Positions 44,374 through 57,603 of a stretch of DNA of 64,000 nt are shown here, piece after piece; the first letter of the stretch is position 1, and each line of letters begins with the position of its first letter. Origin of the DNA: Symbiodinium natans (taxonomy: Eukaryota; Sar; Dinophyceae; Suessiales; Symbiodiniaceae). The notes beneath the pieces are model-generated. The model saw nothing but the letters and a program-made list of their open reading frames with translations. It had not been told where the DNA came from and ran no database searches. The stretch spans positions 168,872 through 232,871 of the forward strand of contig CAJNDS010000092.1 of NCBI GenBank assembly GCA_905221605.1. Reading direction: 5' to 3'. A program made the position numbers and the translations under genes.

Positions 44374-47300
44374 TCACTTCTGCGCCTGCATCTGAAGCTT
44401 GTAGTAGACTCCCTTCAGGGCCATCAGCTCCGCGTGGTTCCCTTTCTCCACCACGCGGCCATCGGCGTTGACGAGGATGACGTCGCAGCCTTGGATGGTG
44501 GACAGCCGGTGCGCGATGGCGAAGGAGGTGCGGCCCTCCCGCGCGGCCTCCAGGGCCTTCTGCACGATCGCCTCGCTCTGCGTGTCCAGCGCGCTGGTGG
44601 CCTCATCCAGCAGCATCACCGGTGGATTGCGGATAAGTGCCCTGCAGATGGCCACCCGCTGCTTCTGGCCGCCAGAGAGGCGGCTACCCCTGGGGCCGAC
44701 CTCCGTCTCTAGGCCCTTATTGCCATTCTTGTACAAGAAAGCCAAGTTTGCCATCTTCTCACACTGCTTGACATACTCGTCGGTGACGGTCTCGCCATCA
44801 TCCAGGCCGTACATGATGTTGGCACGCACGGTGGTGTTGAAGAGGATGGGCTCCTGGCCCACGAAGCCAATCTGGCGGCGCCACCACCGGATGTTCACGG
44901 TGTTCAGCGCGACGCGCTCGGAACCCACGAAGACCTGGCCGTTCTGGGGATCGTAGAAGCGCTGGATCAAGGACATCACGGTGCTCTTGCCGCCGCCGGA
45001 GGGACCGACCAGACCCACCGACTGCCCTGCGGAGATGCTGAAGGAGATGCCCTTGAGCACCTGGACCTCCGGACGGAAGGGGTAGAAGAACTTCACGTCC
45101 CGGAACTCAATGTGGCCAGCCTGCAGCCCCTGGGGAGACTCGCCCTTGGGCTCCAAGCCATCGATGGCCGAGATACGGTCCATGAGCTGGAACATGTCGT
45201 GGCACGCCACCTTGGCCTTCGTGGCGTCGCCCACCATCACGGCGGCCTGGCCAGCTCCCATGCCTCGCGGAAACGCATGGAGGAAAAGAAGCGACGAGCG
45301 GGATGACACGGAGAAGCTGACGTCTAGGCTTGATTACAGAGAGAAGGATGGCTCGACGTCGACGTCTGTGGGGGCCCCTTATAGCGCTACGCACGACGCA
45401 CGCAGGCTCTAACGCAGGCTCTACTTCCTAGCCGATATAAGGCTGAACATACAGCTCTACTCCTAGACGAGCGTCGAAGCCCCTTGCGAGCCTCCCCACC
45501 CCCTCCCTGCGAGCGCCTGCGTAGAAGATGCCCATGAAGGCCATCATCACGCCCTGGAAGTCGGCGACGCCTTCCTTGATCAGCAGAGACGCGACGTAGA
45601 AGCCACCGGCCATGATGAAGAACATGATGCCGTTGGAGACTCCGAAGCCAAGTCCTGCCAAAATGTTGCGCCTCCACATGCCGACCAGGGACTTCTCAAC
45701 CCAACCAACATACATGCCCACCAAGCCCTTCTCCACACCCAACGCCTGCACTGTGCGAGCGTTCATCACGGAGTCGACGACGATCTGGTTGGCGTTGGTG
45801 ATGTTCTCATTCTCCGTTTTCGAGGCACCGAGGAGCACCAGCATCTGGATGGCCTGGGCCGCAATCATGATTGGGATGGAGCCCAGCATGACGAGCGACA
45901 TCTGCCAGCAGTAGACGAAGGCGATCACGAGACCCACAACCAACGAACTCATGGCCGCTGCCTTAGCCTGCACGGACTTGCACAGCGTGGAGACGCGGAA
46001 TGCCCAAAGCTCCAGGGCCTTCGAAAGCATTCCTGGTGTGTTGGCTGGATCATCATGGAATCCCACCTCCTGACGGAACATGCCCGTCAAGATAGCCACA
46101 CGGAGACGCTGCGTCATGGCCTCACCGAGAATTGAGAAGCAGCCATGCGAGATGGTCGACCCAACGAGGGTACTCACGCCAATAATCACAAAGATGAGTG
46201 CCATGAGTTCCAAGTCAGACCGCATCTCCTCTTTGTCTGGCTTGTAGAAGCCGTCCATGGACCCGACGAGGGCGATCGTGCAAACGGGCATTGCAGATCC
46301 GTCCACCATCGCACCAAGCACAGCGGGCACAAAGAAAGGCCACTCTGGCCTGTTGTAGCTGAGGAGTCGCCTCATCGGCACCTTGTAATTCTTGACGATG
46401 TCCTTTTCTCGATTGGCTTCCGCCTCCTTCTCCTTCTTCACACGCTGGGTCTCTGACTCTCCGGAGTTTGTCGAGGAGCGCTTCACCATCGCCACGGTGT
46501 TGTCGTGGGGCAAGCCGGGCGCGTTGGTGTCCTCATCGTCCGCCTTGTGAGACGACTCCTGGGCCGCGACCAGGGCATAGTAAGTGCCCTTCTTCTCCAT
46601 GAGCGAGGCATGGTTGCCCTGCTCCACCAACGTGCCGCGGCTGAGCACGTAAATGAGATCAGAGTTGCGCACAGTGCTGAGGCGGTGGGCAATGCTTACA
46701 ATCCCCAGGCCTTCGGTGGTATTTGCGCTGATGCTGTCGATCGTGGCCTGGATCATCTTCTCTGATGCGTTGTCCAAAGCACTGGTGGCCTCGTCCAGGA
46801 AGAGGAAGGAAGACTTCTTCAGCAGGGCCCTGGCAATGGCGATGCGCTGTTTCTGACCCCCAGACAGCTGGCCGCCGCCGCTGCCGACGAAAGTGTTGTA
46901 CTTTTCCGGCAGCCCATCCACAAAGCCCAGCTGGGCGTCCGCGCAGGCCTTGGCGAAGTCCTCCTTACTGGCTGATGGGTTGCCCTGCATGATGTTGTGG
47001 CGGATCGAGCTGGCAAAGAGCACCGGCTCCTGGCCCACGTAGCCAACGCACTGTCGCAAGGCCGACGTCTTGAAGCTCGTCATGTTCCGGCCGTTCACCA
47101 ACACCTGCCCGGAGTCCGGGTCGTAGAAGCGCTCGAGAAGAGCCATGACGGTGGACTTCCCTGATCCCGACTCGCCGACCACTGCCACTTTCTGACCCCT
47201 CTTGATGGTCAGGGACAGGCCGTTCAGGACCTTGACATCAGGCCGTGCCGGGTAGGTGAAGTGCACATCCTGGAATTCAAAGCTGTCGATGTTGCTGATG

Positions 47301-48463
47301 TCCTCGCGCTTGTCCTCCAGGCGGCACTGGATGTTGGGCTTGTTCTCCAAAGCCAGGAAGAAGCGCCCCGCCGCCGTCTGCGCGGCCTTCATGGCCTTGA
47401 TGCTCGGGTCGAGGTTGCCGATCATGAAGCTGCCGATGAAGATGCAGAAGAAGATGGCCATAATCGTGCCGGGCTCCCAGAGCTCTCCGGTAGCTGGGTT
47501 CAGCTCGTCGTTGTATCGCAGTGTCATGCCGAACCAGAAGGCCAGGCCATATCCCAAGAACACGATCATCATGGTGTAGCCCATGCCAGCGCCGACCTTG
47601 AAGCCGTTCCGCACCCCGCCGCGTCGCGTCTCGACCAGGGCGGCCGAGAACTTCTTCAGCTCGCGGTGCTCCCCACCGAAGGCCACGACGGTGCGCATGG
47701 CGTTGAGGCACTCCTCGACGACCGCCGAGGCCTTGGCGTACCAGCTCTGCGACTCGTTCTGAATCTCCTGGACCGCCTTTCCCATGATGGCGGCACCAAC
47801 ACCCATGAAGGGCAGGATGGAGCACATCACCAGTGCGATGAGCCAGCCGAGGCCGAATGCACAGCCGAAGCCGCCCAGGAACGCAGAGAGGGCCATCACG
47901 CCGTTCCCGAACTTGTCGCCGAAGGCGTCTTGGATCTTCTCCAGGTCGTCGTTGATCTCGGCCGGCAGTGCGGCAACCTCCTTCGTGTCGAACCAGCTCA
48001 CGTCCTGGTGGAGCACCGTGTCGAAGTAGAGGACCCGGAACTTGAAGGCCTGCTTCTCCGCAAAGATCTTGAAGCAGGCTCCCTGAAGGGAGGCGGCGAA
48101 GGTGGCGCCCACGCCCACGAGCACCATGGTGATGCAGAGCTCCTCCATCTGCGACATCATGCCGTCCATGGCGGCCAGCATCTGCTCGCTGGTGAAGGAG
48201 GCCGTGCCACCCGTAGCAGCACCCATGCCATCAATGAGGTCGCCGAAGACGATGCACAGCAATGGCTGCGACAAGCCATTGCCAATGGCTCCAACACAGC
48301 CGGTCAGCAACACCACCACCTCGAGACAGTCCATCATGGAAAAGAGCTTGCAAACGGAGGCGGGCTTGATCTTGGCCTTCGTCGGCTTCAGCTCCTCGGT
48401 CTTGGCTTCCACCTGAACGATCTCGTCGTCGGCATCCTCCGGCACCTCCGCATTGCTTGCCAT
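44374..48463 (-). CDS. ABCB-type full transporter, array copy E
   Basis: Exons 48463-45517 and 45263-44374 give 1278 residues with intact motifs. It carries the long intron form otherwise found only in B, but has the intact GGGAAG Walker A codons, so it shows what B looked like before its deletion. The 3' part of exon 2 has C/F-type words (GGATAAGTG, AAGTTTGCC) and the 3' spacer is A-type, so the copy is a patchwork. Confidence 0.95.
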
Positions 48464-49445
48464 CCTGGGCCCTAAAACTTTCCTAAGGTCCTAAGGTCCC
48501 AAGGGCGTTCGAAGCGAGCTTGGGCACCAAGCTGAGCCGGTAACCTTGATTCAGCAACACCCACGCCCAACAACAAAAACAAAAACACGAGACGCCCCTA
48601 CAAACACCGACACCCCTGGAAGGCTTCTCGCATCTTCCCGCCTGCCCAACATGTCAGGCCGCAGTCAGGCCAGCACAACTGGGCTCCACAGATCGCACTG
48701 AAGCAAGCGGAGCACACGACCCTTTTTTGGACAAGCCATGGAAGGAGCCAGAAACGCAGCCTTCGGCCGCAAGTCTCAGCTGTTGGTGGCCTTCCCAAAC
48801 GAAGGCCCTGCAGGTTCGAGGGCTAAGGAGTGGACCTCCCGAACAAAGATCCGCCTGTACATGGATCAACTGATCAACTCTGTACCACCAGGAAGCTCCG
48901 GAGCAACCGCCCCCAACAAGCACATATGCTCACATAGGCAACTCGCGCGCCCAAAACACAACGCAAACACGCTCCGGAGCTGCCAAAATCCCCACGCAGA
49001 GGCCTTCGGTCCTTCGCCCCCTGCATGCCTACAATCCGTATGGCATGGCCGGCGGGCCCTGAAAGCGTGCGCGGAGACCGGTGAGGTGCTCTTTGTTAAG
49101 AGTGCTGAGAGCGTTTTTGCCACCCAGGACTATCCGTCCAGGTGTGCAGAAACACCGCAGCAGAAATAAAGCAAAACGCGTATTGCACGCTGGACAAACG
49201 GACTAACACTGCACTTCTCAGAAGCAAGCGTGTCGCCTACGGATAGGAATCTCAGTTCTCGTTTCGAGTGTTGGGGGCACCTTGCTCTTAAGAGAAGCGG
49301 GGGGGGGGGGAGGCTAACGCAAAAAAAAGGGCGAAGCCAGATGTTTGATGTGTCCAACTGCTTGGCAGTTGGCGGAATGAACAACCTCAAGGCAATGATG
49401 CACTGCACTTGCCATCGCTTGGTGCACGTTGGTGCACGTCGGCGC

Positions 49446-52400
49446 TCACTTCTGCGCCTGCATCTGAAGCTTGTAGTAGACTCCCTTCAGGGCCATCAGC
49501 TCCGCGTGGTTCCCTTTCTCCACCACGCGGCCATCGGCGTTGACGAGGATGACGTCGCAGCCTTGGATGGTGGACAGCCGGTGCGCGATGGCGAAGGAGG
49601 TGCGGCCCTCCCGCGCGGCCTCCAGGGCCTTCTGCACAATCGCCTCGCTCTGCGTGTCCAGCGCGCTGGTGGCCTCATCCAGCAGCATCACCGGTGGATT
49701 GCGGATAAGTGCCCTGCAGATGGCCACCCGCTGCTTCTGGCCGCCAGAGAGGCGGCTACCCCTGGGGCCGACCTCCGTCTCTAGGCCCTTATTGCCATTC
49801 TTGTACAAGAAAGCCAAGTTTGCCATCTTCTCACACTGCTTGACATACTCGTCGGTGACGGTCTCGCCATCATCCAGGCCGTACATGATGTTGGCACGCA
49901 CGGTGGTGTTGAAGAGGATGGGCTCCTGGCCCACGAAGCCAATCTGGCGGCGCCACCACCGGATGTTCACGGTGTTCAGCGCGACGCGCTCGGAACCCAC
50001 GAAGACCTGGCCGTTCTGGGGATCGTAGAAGCGCTGGATCAAGGACATCACGGTGCTCTTGCCGCCGCCGGAGGGACCGACCAGACCCACCGACTGCCCT
50101 GCGGAGATGCTGAAGGAGATGCCCTTGAGCACCTGGACCTCCGGACGGAAGGGGTAGAAGAACTTCACGTCCCGGAACTCAATGTGGCCAGCCTGCAGCC
50201 CCTGGGGAGACTCGCCCTTGGGCTCCAAGCCGTCGATGGCCGAGATACGGTCCATGAGCTGGAACATGTCGTGGCACGCCACCTTGGCCTTCGTGGCGTC
50301 GCCCACCATCACGGCGGCCTGGCCAGCTCCCATGCCTCGCGGAAACGCATGGAGGAAAAGAAGCGACGAGCGGGATGACACGGAGAAGCTGACGTCTAGG
50401 CTTGATTACAGAGAGAAGGACGGCTCGACGTCGACGTCTTATAGCGCTACGCACGACGCACGCAGGCTCTAACGCAGGCTCTACTTCCTAGCCGATATAA
50501 GGCTGGGCATGCAGCTCTACTCCTAGACGAGCGTCGAAGCCCCCTTGCGAGCCCCCCCCCCCCCTGCGAGCGCCTGCGTAGAAGATGCCCATGAAGGCCA
50601 TCATCACGCCCTGGAAGTCGGCGACGCCTTCCTTGATCAGCAGAGACGCGACGTAGAAGCCACCGGCCATGATGAAGAACATGATGCCGTTGGAGACTCC
50701 GAAGCCAAGTCCTGCCAAAATGTTGCGCCTCCACATGCCGACCAGGGACTTCTCAACCCAACCAACATACATGCCCACCAATCCCTTCTCCACACCCAAC
50801 GCCTGCACTGTGCGAGCGTTCATCACGGAGTCGACGACGATCTGGTTGGCGTTGGTGATGTTCTCATTCTCCGTTTTCGAGGCACCGAGGAGCACCAGCA
50901 TCTGGATGGCCTGGGCCGCAATCATGATTGGGATGGAGCCCAGCATGACGAGCGACATCTGCCAGCAGTAGACGAAGGCGATCACGAGACCCACAACCAA
51001 CGAACTCATGGCCGCTGCCTTAGCCTGCACGGACTTGCACAGCGTGGAGACGCGGAATGCCCAAAGCTCCAGGGCCTTCGAAAGCATTCCTGGTGTGTTG
51101 GCTGGATCATCATGGAATCCCACCTCCTGACGGAACATGCCCGTCAAGATAGCCACACGGAGACGCTGCGTCATGGCCTCACCGAGAATTGAGAAGCAGC
51201 CATGCGAGATGGTCGACCCAACGAGGGTACTCACGCCAATAATCACAAAGATGAGTGCCATGAGTTCCAAGTCAGACCGCATCTCCTCTTTGTCTGGCTT
51301 GTAGAAGCCGTCCATGGACCCGACGAGGGCGATCGTGCAAACGGGCATTGCAGATCCGTCCACCATCGCACCAAGCACAGCGGGCACAAAGAAAGGCCAC
51401 TCTGGCCTGTTGTAGCTGAGGAGTCGCCTCATCGGCACCTTGTAATTCTTGACGATGTCCTTTTCTCGATTGGCTTCCGCCTCCTTCTCCTTCTTCACAC
51501 GCTGGGTCTCTGACTCTCCGGAGTTTGTCGAGGAGCGCTTCACCATCGCCACGGTGTTGTCGTGGGGCAAGCCGGGCGCGTTGGTGTCCTCATCGTCCGC
51601 CTTGTGAGACGACTCCTGGGCCGCGACCAGGGCATAGTAAGTGCCCTTCTTCTCCATGAGCGAGGCATGGTTGCCCTGCTCCACCAACGTGCCGCGGCTG
51701 AGCACGTAAATGAGATCAGAGTTGCGCACAGTGCTGAGGCGGTGGGCAATGCTTACAATCCCCAGGCCTTCGGTGGTATTTGCGCTGATGCTGTCGATCG
51801 TGGCCTGGATCATCTTCTCTGATGCGTTGTCCAAAGCACTGGTGGCCTCGTCCAGGAAGAGGAAGGAAGACTTCTTCAGCAGGGCCCTGGCAATGGCGAT
51901 GCGCTGTTTCTGACCCCCAGACAGCTGGCCGCCGCCGCTGCCGACGAAAGTGTTGTACTTTTCCGGCAGCCCGTCCACAAAGCCCAGCTGGGCGTCCGCG
52001 CAGGCCTTGGCGAAGTCCTCCTTACTGGCTGATGGGTTGCCCTGCATGATGTTGTGGCGGATCGAGCTGGCAAAGAGCACCGGCTCCTGGCCCACGTAGC
52101 CAACGCACTGTCGCAAGGCCGACGTCTTGAAGCTCGTCATGTTCCGGCCGTTCACCAACACCTGCCCGGAGTCCGGGTCGTAGAAGCGCTCGAGAAGAGC
52201 CATGACGGTGGACTTCCCTGATCCCGACTCGCCGACCACTGCCACTTTCTGACCCCTCTTGATGGTCAGGGACAGGCCGTTCAGGACCTTGACATCAGGC
52301 CGTGCCGGGTAGGTGAAGTGCACATCCTGGAATTCAAAGCTGTCGATGTTGCTGATGTCCTCGCGCTTGTCCTCCAGGCGGCACTGGATGTTGGGCTTGT

Positions 52401-53520
52401 TCTCCAAAGCCAGGAAGAAGCGCCCCGCCGCCGTCTGCGCGGCCTTCATGGCCTTGATGCTCGGGTCGAGGTTGCCGATCATGAAGCTGCCGATGAAGAT
52501 GCAGAAGAAGATGGCCATAATCGTGCCGGGCTCCCAGAGCTCTCCGGTAGCTGGGTTCAGCTCGTCGTTGTATCGCAGTGTCATGCCGAACCAGAAGGCC
52601 AGGCCATATCCCAAGAACACGATCATCATGGTGTAGCCCATGCCAGCGCCGACCTTGAAGCCGTTCCGCACCCCGCCGCGTCGCGTCTCGACCAGGGCGG
52701 CCGAGAACTTCTTCAGCTCGCGGTGCTCCCCACCGAAGGCCACGACGGTGCGCATGGCGTTGAGGCACTCCTCGACGACCGCCGAGGCCTTGGCGTACCA
52801 GCTCTGCGACTCGTTCTGAATCTCCTGGACCGCCTTTCCCATGATGGCGGCACCAACACCCATGAAGGGCAGGATGGAGCACATCACCAGTGCGATGAGC
52901 CAGCCGAGGCCGAATGCACAGCCGAAGCCGCCCAGGAACGCAGAGAGGGCCATCACGCCGTTCCCGAACTTGTCGCCGAAGGCGTCTTGGATCTTCTCCA
53001 GGTCGTCGTTGATCTCGGCCGGCAGTGCGGCAACCTCCTTCGTGTCGAACCAGCTCACGTCCTGGTGGAGCACCGTGTCGAAGTAGAGGACCCGGAACTT
53101 GAAGGCCTGCTTCTCCGCAAAGATCTTGAAGCAGGCTCCCTGAAGGGAGGCGGCGAAGGTGGCGCCCACGCCCACGAGCACCATGGTGATGCAGAGCTCC
53201 TCCATCTGCGACATCATGCCGTCCATGGCGGCCAGCATCTGCTCGCTGGTGAAGGAGGCCGTGCCACCCGTAGCAGCACCCATGCCATCAATGAGGTCGC
53301 CGAAGACGATGCACAGCAATGGCTGCGACAAGCCATTGCCAATGGCTCCAACACAGCCGGTCAGCAACACCACCACCTCGAGACAGTCCATCATGGAAAA
53401 GAGCTTGCAAACGGAGGCGGGCTTGATCTTGGCCTTCGTCGGCTTCAGCTCCTCGGTCTTGGCTTCCACCTGAACGATCTCGTCGTCGGCATCCTCCGGC
53501 ACCTCCGCATTGCTTGCCAT
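49446..53520 (-). CDS. ABCB-type full transporter, array copy F (first of the array in reading direction)
   Basis: Exons 53520-50574 and 50335-49446 give 1278 residues with intact motifs. Only about 116 bases of the usual upstream spacer remain before homology stops at 53636. If a promoter lies farther up in the standard spacer, this copy lacks it, or depends on read-through or on new upstream sequence. Its closest relative in exon 2 and intron is C; at Gly264 it has the B/E-type codon. Confidence 0.95.
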
Positions 53521-53658
53521 CCTGGGCCCTAAAACTTTCCTAAGGTCCTAAGGTCCCAAGGGCGTTCGAAGCGAGCTTGGGCACCAAGCTGAGCCGGTAA
53601 CCTTGATTCAGCAACACCCACGCCCAACAACAAAAACGCCCTGGAAGTCTCCTCCAAC

Positions 53659-53690
53659 ATGTCAGGTACCCTAAACCCTTAACCCTAAAA
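53659..53690. repeat. Short degenerate CCCTAAA repeat at the right edge of the array
   Basis: CCCTAAACCCTTAACCCTAAAAG lies 23 bases beyond the point where array homology ends. Confidence 0.75.
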
Positions 53691-53794
53691 GAGGGCGCGG
53701 AACGGTGCTAAGGGGTTGGAAGGATCCTTGTCAGCCCAAGCAGCCGCCGGCCTTCATGACTTCAAGGCCGCAGACTCTGGTCAAAGGCTTCAGT

Positions 53795-54515
<721 letters not shown>

Positions 54516-54766
54516 GTAATAGTAATAGTAATCATAATAGTAATAATAATAGTAATAGTAATAGTAATAGTAATAGTAATAGTAATAGTAATAGTAATAG
54601 TAATGGTAATAATAATAGTAATAGTAATAGTAATAGTAATAGCAATAGTAATAGTAATAGTAATAGAAATAGTAATAGTAATAGAAATAGTAATAGTAAT
54701 AGTAATAGTAATGGTAATGGTAATGGTAATAGTAATAGTAATAGTAATAGTAATAGTAATAGTTAG
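54516..54766. repeat. AGTAAT hexanucleotide repeat, about 250 bp
   Basis: About forty AGTAAT units with variants GGTAAT, AGAAAT and AATAAT. It directly follows the AGT tract, from which it could have arisen. Confidence 0.96.
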
Positions 54767-55140
54767 AAGTAGTTAGAAGTAGTTAGTAGTAGTCAGTTAG
54801 AGTTAGTGGTAGTTAGTGGTGGTTCGTAGTGGTTAGTAGTGGTTAGTAGTAGTTAGTAGTAGTTAGTAATTAGTAGTAATTAGTAGTGGTTAGTATTGTT
54901 AGTAGTAAGTTAGCGATTGTTAGTGGTAGCTAGTGGTAGTTAGTGGTAGTTGCTAGTAGTAGTTAATTGTAGTTAGTGGTGGCTCGCGGTAGTTACTAGT
55001 AGTTTCAAGCAGTTAGTAGTAGCTAGTAAGAGTTAGTAGTAGTTCGTAGCAGTTAGTAGTAGCTAGTAGCAGCTAGTAGCCAGTAGTAGTTAGTAACTAG
55101 AAGTTAGTAGTTAGTAGTAGTTAGTAATTAGGTAGTAGTC
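54767..55140. repeat. Decayed GTTAGTAGTA repeat
   Basis: GTTAGTAGTA and GTTAGTGGT-type units become steadily less regular toward the right and merge into unique sequence near 55145. Confidence 0.9.
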
Positions 55141-55368
55141 GTCGTCGTCGTAGTGGTAATCTACGGTGGCTTCCCTCACTCTTTGTAAATGCCTGCTGCA
55201 TCCCTTTCGGTCCACAGGTTCTGAAGCTAAACGCCGCGACGTAAGCCGCCACGAGCTGGGCCCACAAACATCCTCAGATTCGACCCTCAAAGGTTGAAAA
55301 AACCTTCAGCTGCACCACCCTTTGGATGCTTGTGATTCGGAACGACACTTGGAACTCCAACTGGGTCC

Positions 55369-56457
55369 CTATACGCGCCGGCCAGTGCCAAAGGAAACCT
55401 CGGCCCTCCAAACGTCGCATTGGCCGGAGTCATTAGAGCCGAAGCAGATCAACTCACCGTCCGCACAAAGGGCGCAAGTGTGCCTCGCACCAGCGGACAC
55501 AGCCACGACTGCTTTCAGGTCTGCTGGCACGTTACACTGGCCATGGTCATTTTGTCCAAAGCACACGAGCTGTCCACGCGGAGTTACAGCACAAGTGTGC
55601 GTAGCACCTGCACAAACCGAAGCCACAGCTCCTACGCCTTTCAAGTCTACCGGGACATCGCACTGGCCACACTCGTTGTCTCCAAAACAAAGCAGCTCGC
55701 CCTTTGCCGTGATGGCACAGCTGTGCGCAGAGCCCGCCGAAACGTCCACAACGGGTCCAATGCTGACCGGTACGGTGCACTGACCCTTCTTGTCATCACC
55801 AAAGCACACGAGTTCACCTCCGGTTGTCACCACACACGTGTGAGCTGCGCCCGCTGATACCGTCGTGATGGTCCCTAAATCTGCAGGCACTCGAACAGGC
55901 CCATCATCGCCTGAGCCAAAGCACACTAGCGTCCCATCTGACTTCACGGCGCACGTATGATGCCGGCCTGCCGACACGGCCAAAACTGTTCCCAGGTCTG
56001 CCGGCACATCGCACTGGCCATACTCATTTTCGCCGAAGCAAACCAGTTGGCCACTTGCCTGCACTGCACAGCTGTGATAGTCGCCCGTGGAAACAGTGAG
56101 TGTGGGTCCGACATACGCGGGCACATTGCACTGATCATGCGCATTGCTTCCAAAGCAGAACAGTTCCCCTTGCGCGCTTACAACGCAGGTGTGTTTCATT
56201 CCTGATCCTGCACCGGCCACGCTGTAGTCGGACAAGGCTGTCTGCATGACGATGGCCAGGCACTCTATGCCGCGTCTGTTCGCCCACCAGATGCTGCCGT
56301 GCCTTGACAGAGCTGTAAGGAAGGGCGGGAGGTGGAAGAGAGCAGATGCGAAAGACATGCAATCCTTGAACGCCCACCTCCACCAACGTCTGGCAAGCAC
56401 GCTAGAGCCGCCGCCTTCAATGAGTCGTCCCGACACCGTACACCCCTCCAACCACAT
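55369..56457 (-). CDS. RCC1-like seven-repeat beta-propeller protein
   Basis: A 362-residue frame. From about residue 80 it holds seven repeats of about 39 residues with the pattern SAG..HTCAV...G.L.CFG.N..GQC.VPADL, typical of short RCC1-type (RCC1_2) propeller blades; seven would close one propeller. Every blade carries the Cys of HTC/HSC and the Cys of CFG, and most a third in GQC. Such propellers are protein-interaction scaffolds; this sequence does not tell the partner. The first 70 residues do not look like propeller, and a Met at 71 (MQTALSDY) is an alternative start. The last blade breaks off after GQCDV and ends 13 residues later, so a downstream exon may be missing from this model. 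It lies on the same strand as the ABC array, with the microsatellite between them. Confidence 0.8.
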   Translation of the reverse strand: MWLEGCTVSGRLIEGGGSSVLARRWWRWAFKDCMSFASALFHLPPFLTALSRHGSIWWANRRGIECLAIVMQTALSDYSVAGAGSGMKHTCVVSAQGELFCFGSNAHDQCNVPAYVGPTLTVSTGDYHSCAVQASGQLVCFGENEYGQCDVPADLGTVLAVSAGRHHTCAVKSDGTLVCFGSGDDGPVRVPADLGTITTVSAGAAHTCVVTTGGELVCFGDDKKGQCTVPVSIGPVVDVSAGSAHSCAITAKGELLCFGDNECGQCDVPVDLKGVGAVASVCAGATHTCAVTPRGQLVCFGQNDHGQCNVPADLKAVVAVSAGARHTCALCADGELICFGSNDSGQCDVWRAEVSFGTGRRV

Positions 56458-57600
56458 CTACTTCTACAGCGTGAGAGCCAAAGAGACAGAGCGAGAGAGA
56501 GAAAGAGATAGAGCGGGAGGGAGGGGGCGACAGAGCGAGACAGATTACTACGTGCGCACGCAGGCATGCCGGCATGCGTGTATTGCATGGAGACCTAAAG
56601 CGCCGAAAAGAAATGTACATAGGCTACGCAGCAGCCAGCTGTTTTGCCAGTTCTTCCCCGCAAATCAAACTCCTGACGCCTCGCACCAGCCGCACTGGCG
56701 CGGGACCGCGCAGATAGCCCGGAGCCATGTTCGGGTGTCAACGACTGAGGGCTTTGGATTGAAGGGATAGGATGGGCTCCGGAGAGAAAAACTGGCAGAT
56801 CCTCCCACTTCTACACATGTTCTGGCACAAAGGTCGGGGTTTCAAGTGTAGCATCCGGCTAAGCTGCACGAGATCTTTGCTTGACCAGGGCAAGTTTGAT
56901 GCGGATGGCGACGACGAGCATAGACAGAGAGACAGATACACATACACACATGTGGAATATGTACATACATACCTTCTATATATGTATATATGTAACATAA
57001 TATCATATCATATCATATAAGATAATATAATATAAATAAAAATATAAATATAATATAAATATAAATTACACATTGCGTGCATGCTCTGTTCGGCAGAAGA
57101 GTTGTGGAGATGGGAAGCAGAGGAGAGAGCATCCGCTACTCCATAAGCTGACTAGCTTATGGGCCCCTGACCCCACGTTGCACAGACAGCTCCCCGACAT
57201 CAGACACTCACCACTCTTGGGCTGCGGGCTTCTGCGACCTTCCAAGCGACACCCCCGGCCTGGCCATGGCGTCGCCACAGGGCACAAACTCTGGCAAGCT
57301 TGAGCCGGTGGGCCATTGTTGATCTATAAAGTCAAATCCTATCTCAACGTCATACAGATGAGCGCCTGGCAGACTTTGTAGAGCGCGGGCAGTCTCGACA
57401 AATGCTCAAAAGAGCCCCAGCTGGCTGGAGCAAATGGCTGTGGCCCCCTCCCAATCGAGTAAGCCAAACTCCCCCAAACCAGTCTCCTAGCGATCTCTTG
57501 GGACAGCTTCCCCCCCCAGCATAGTATATGCTAAAGCCGAAAAATCCGAAACCCTAGACTCGGAGGATTCAGTCAATAATCTAGAAGCCTGGTGCAGTAG
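56458..57600. other. Intergenic stretch with simple repeats
   Basis: There is a GA-rich tract at about 56485-56530, CA/TA microsatellite at 56935-56995 and ATATAAT-rich sequence at 56995-57065. Frames on both strands are short and without domains. Confidence 0.6.
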
Positions 57601-57603
57601 CGC

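Larger units (their letters stand above)
23608..53636 (-). repeat. Six-copy tandem gene array, unit about 5.06 kb
   Basis: Six head-to-tail units, each one ABC transporter gene plus about 1 kb of spacer. Distances between successive start codons are 5088, 5057, 5058, 5067 and 5057. Left homology fades at about 23608, where a shortened spacer begins with GTGGGTGGCCTTCCCAAACG. Right homology stops sharply at 53636 inside ACAACAAAAAC. Units differ at only scattered positions. The edges lie close to telomere-like repeats (23278-23430 and 53659-53690). Confidence 0.97.
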
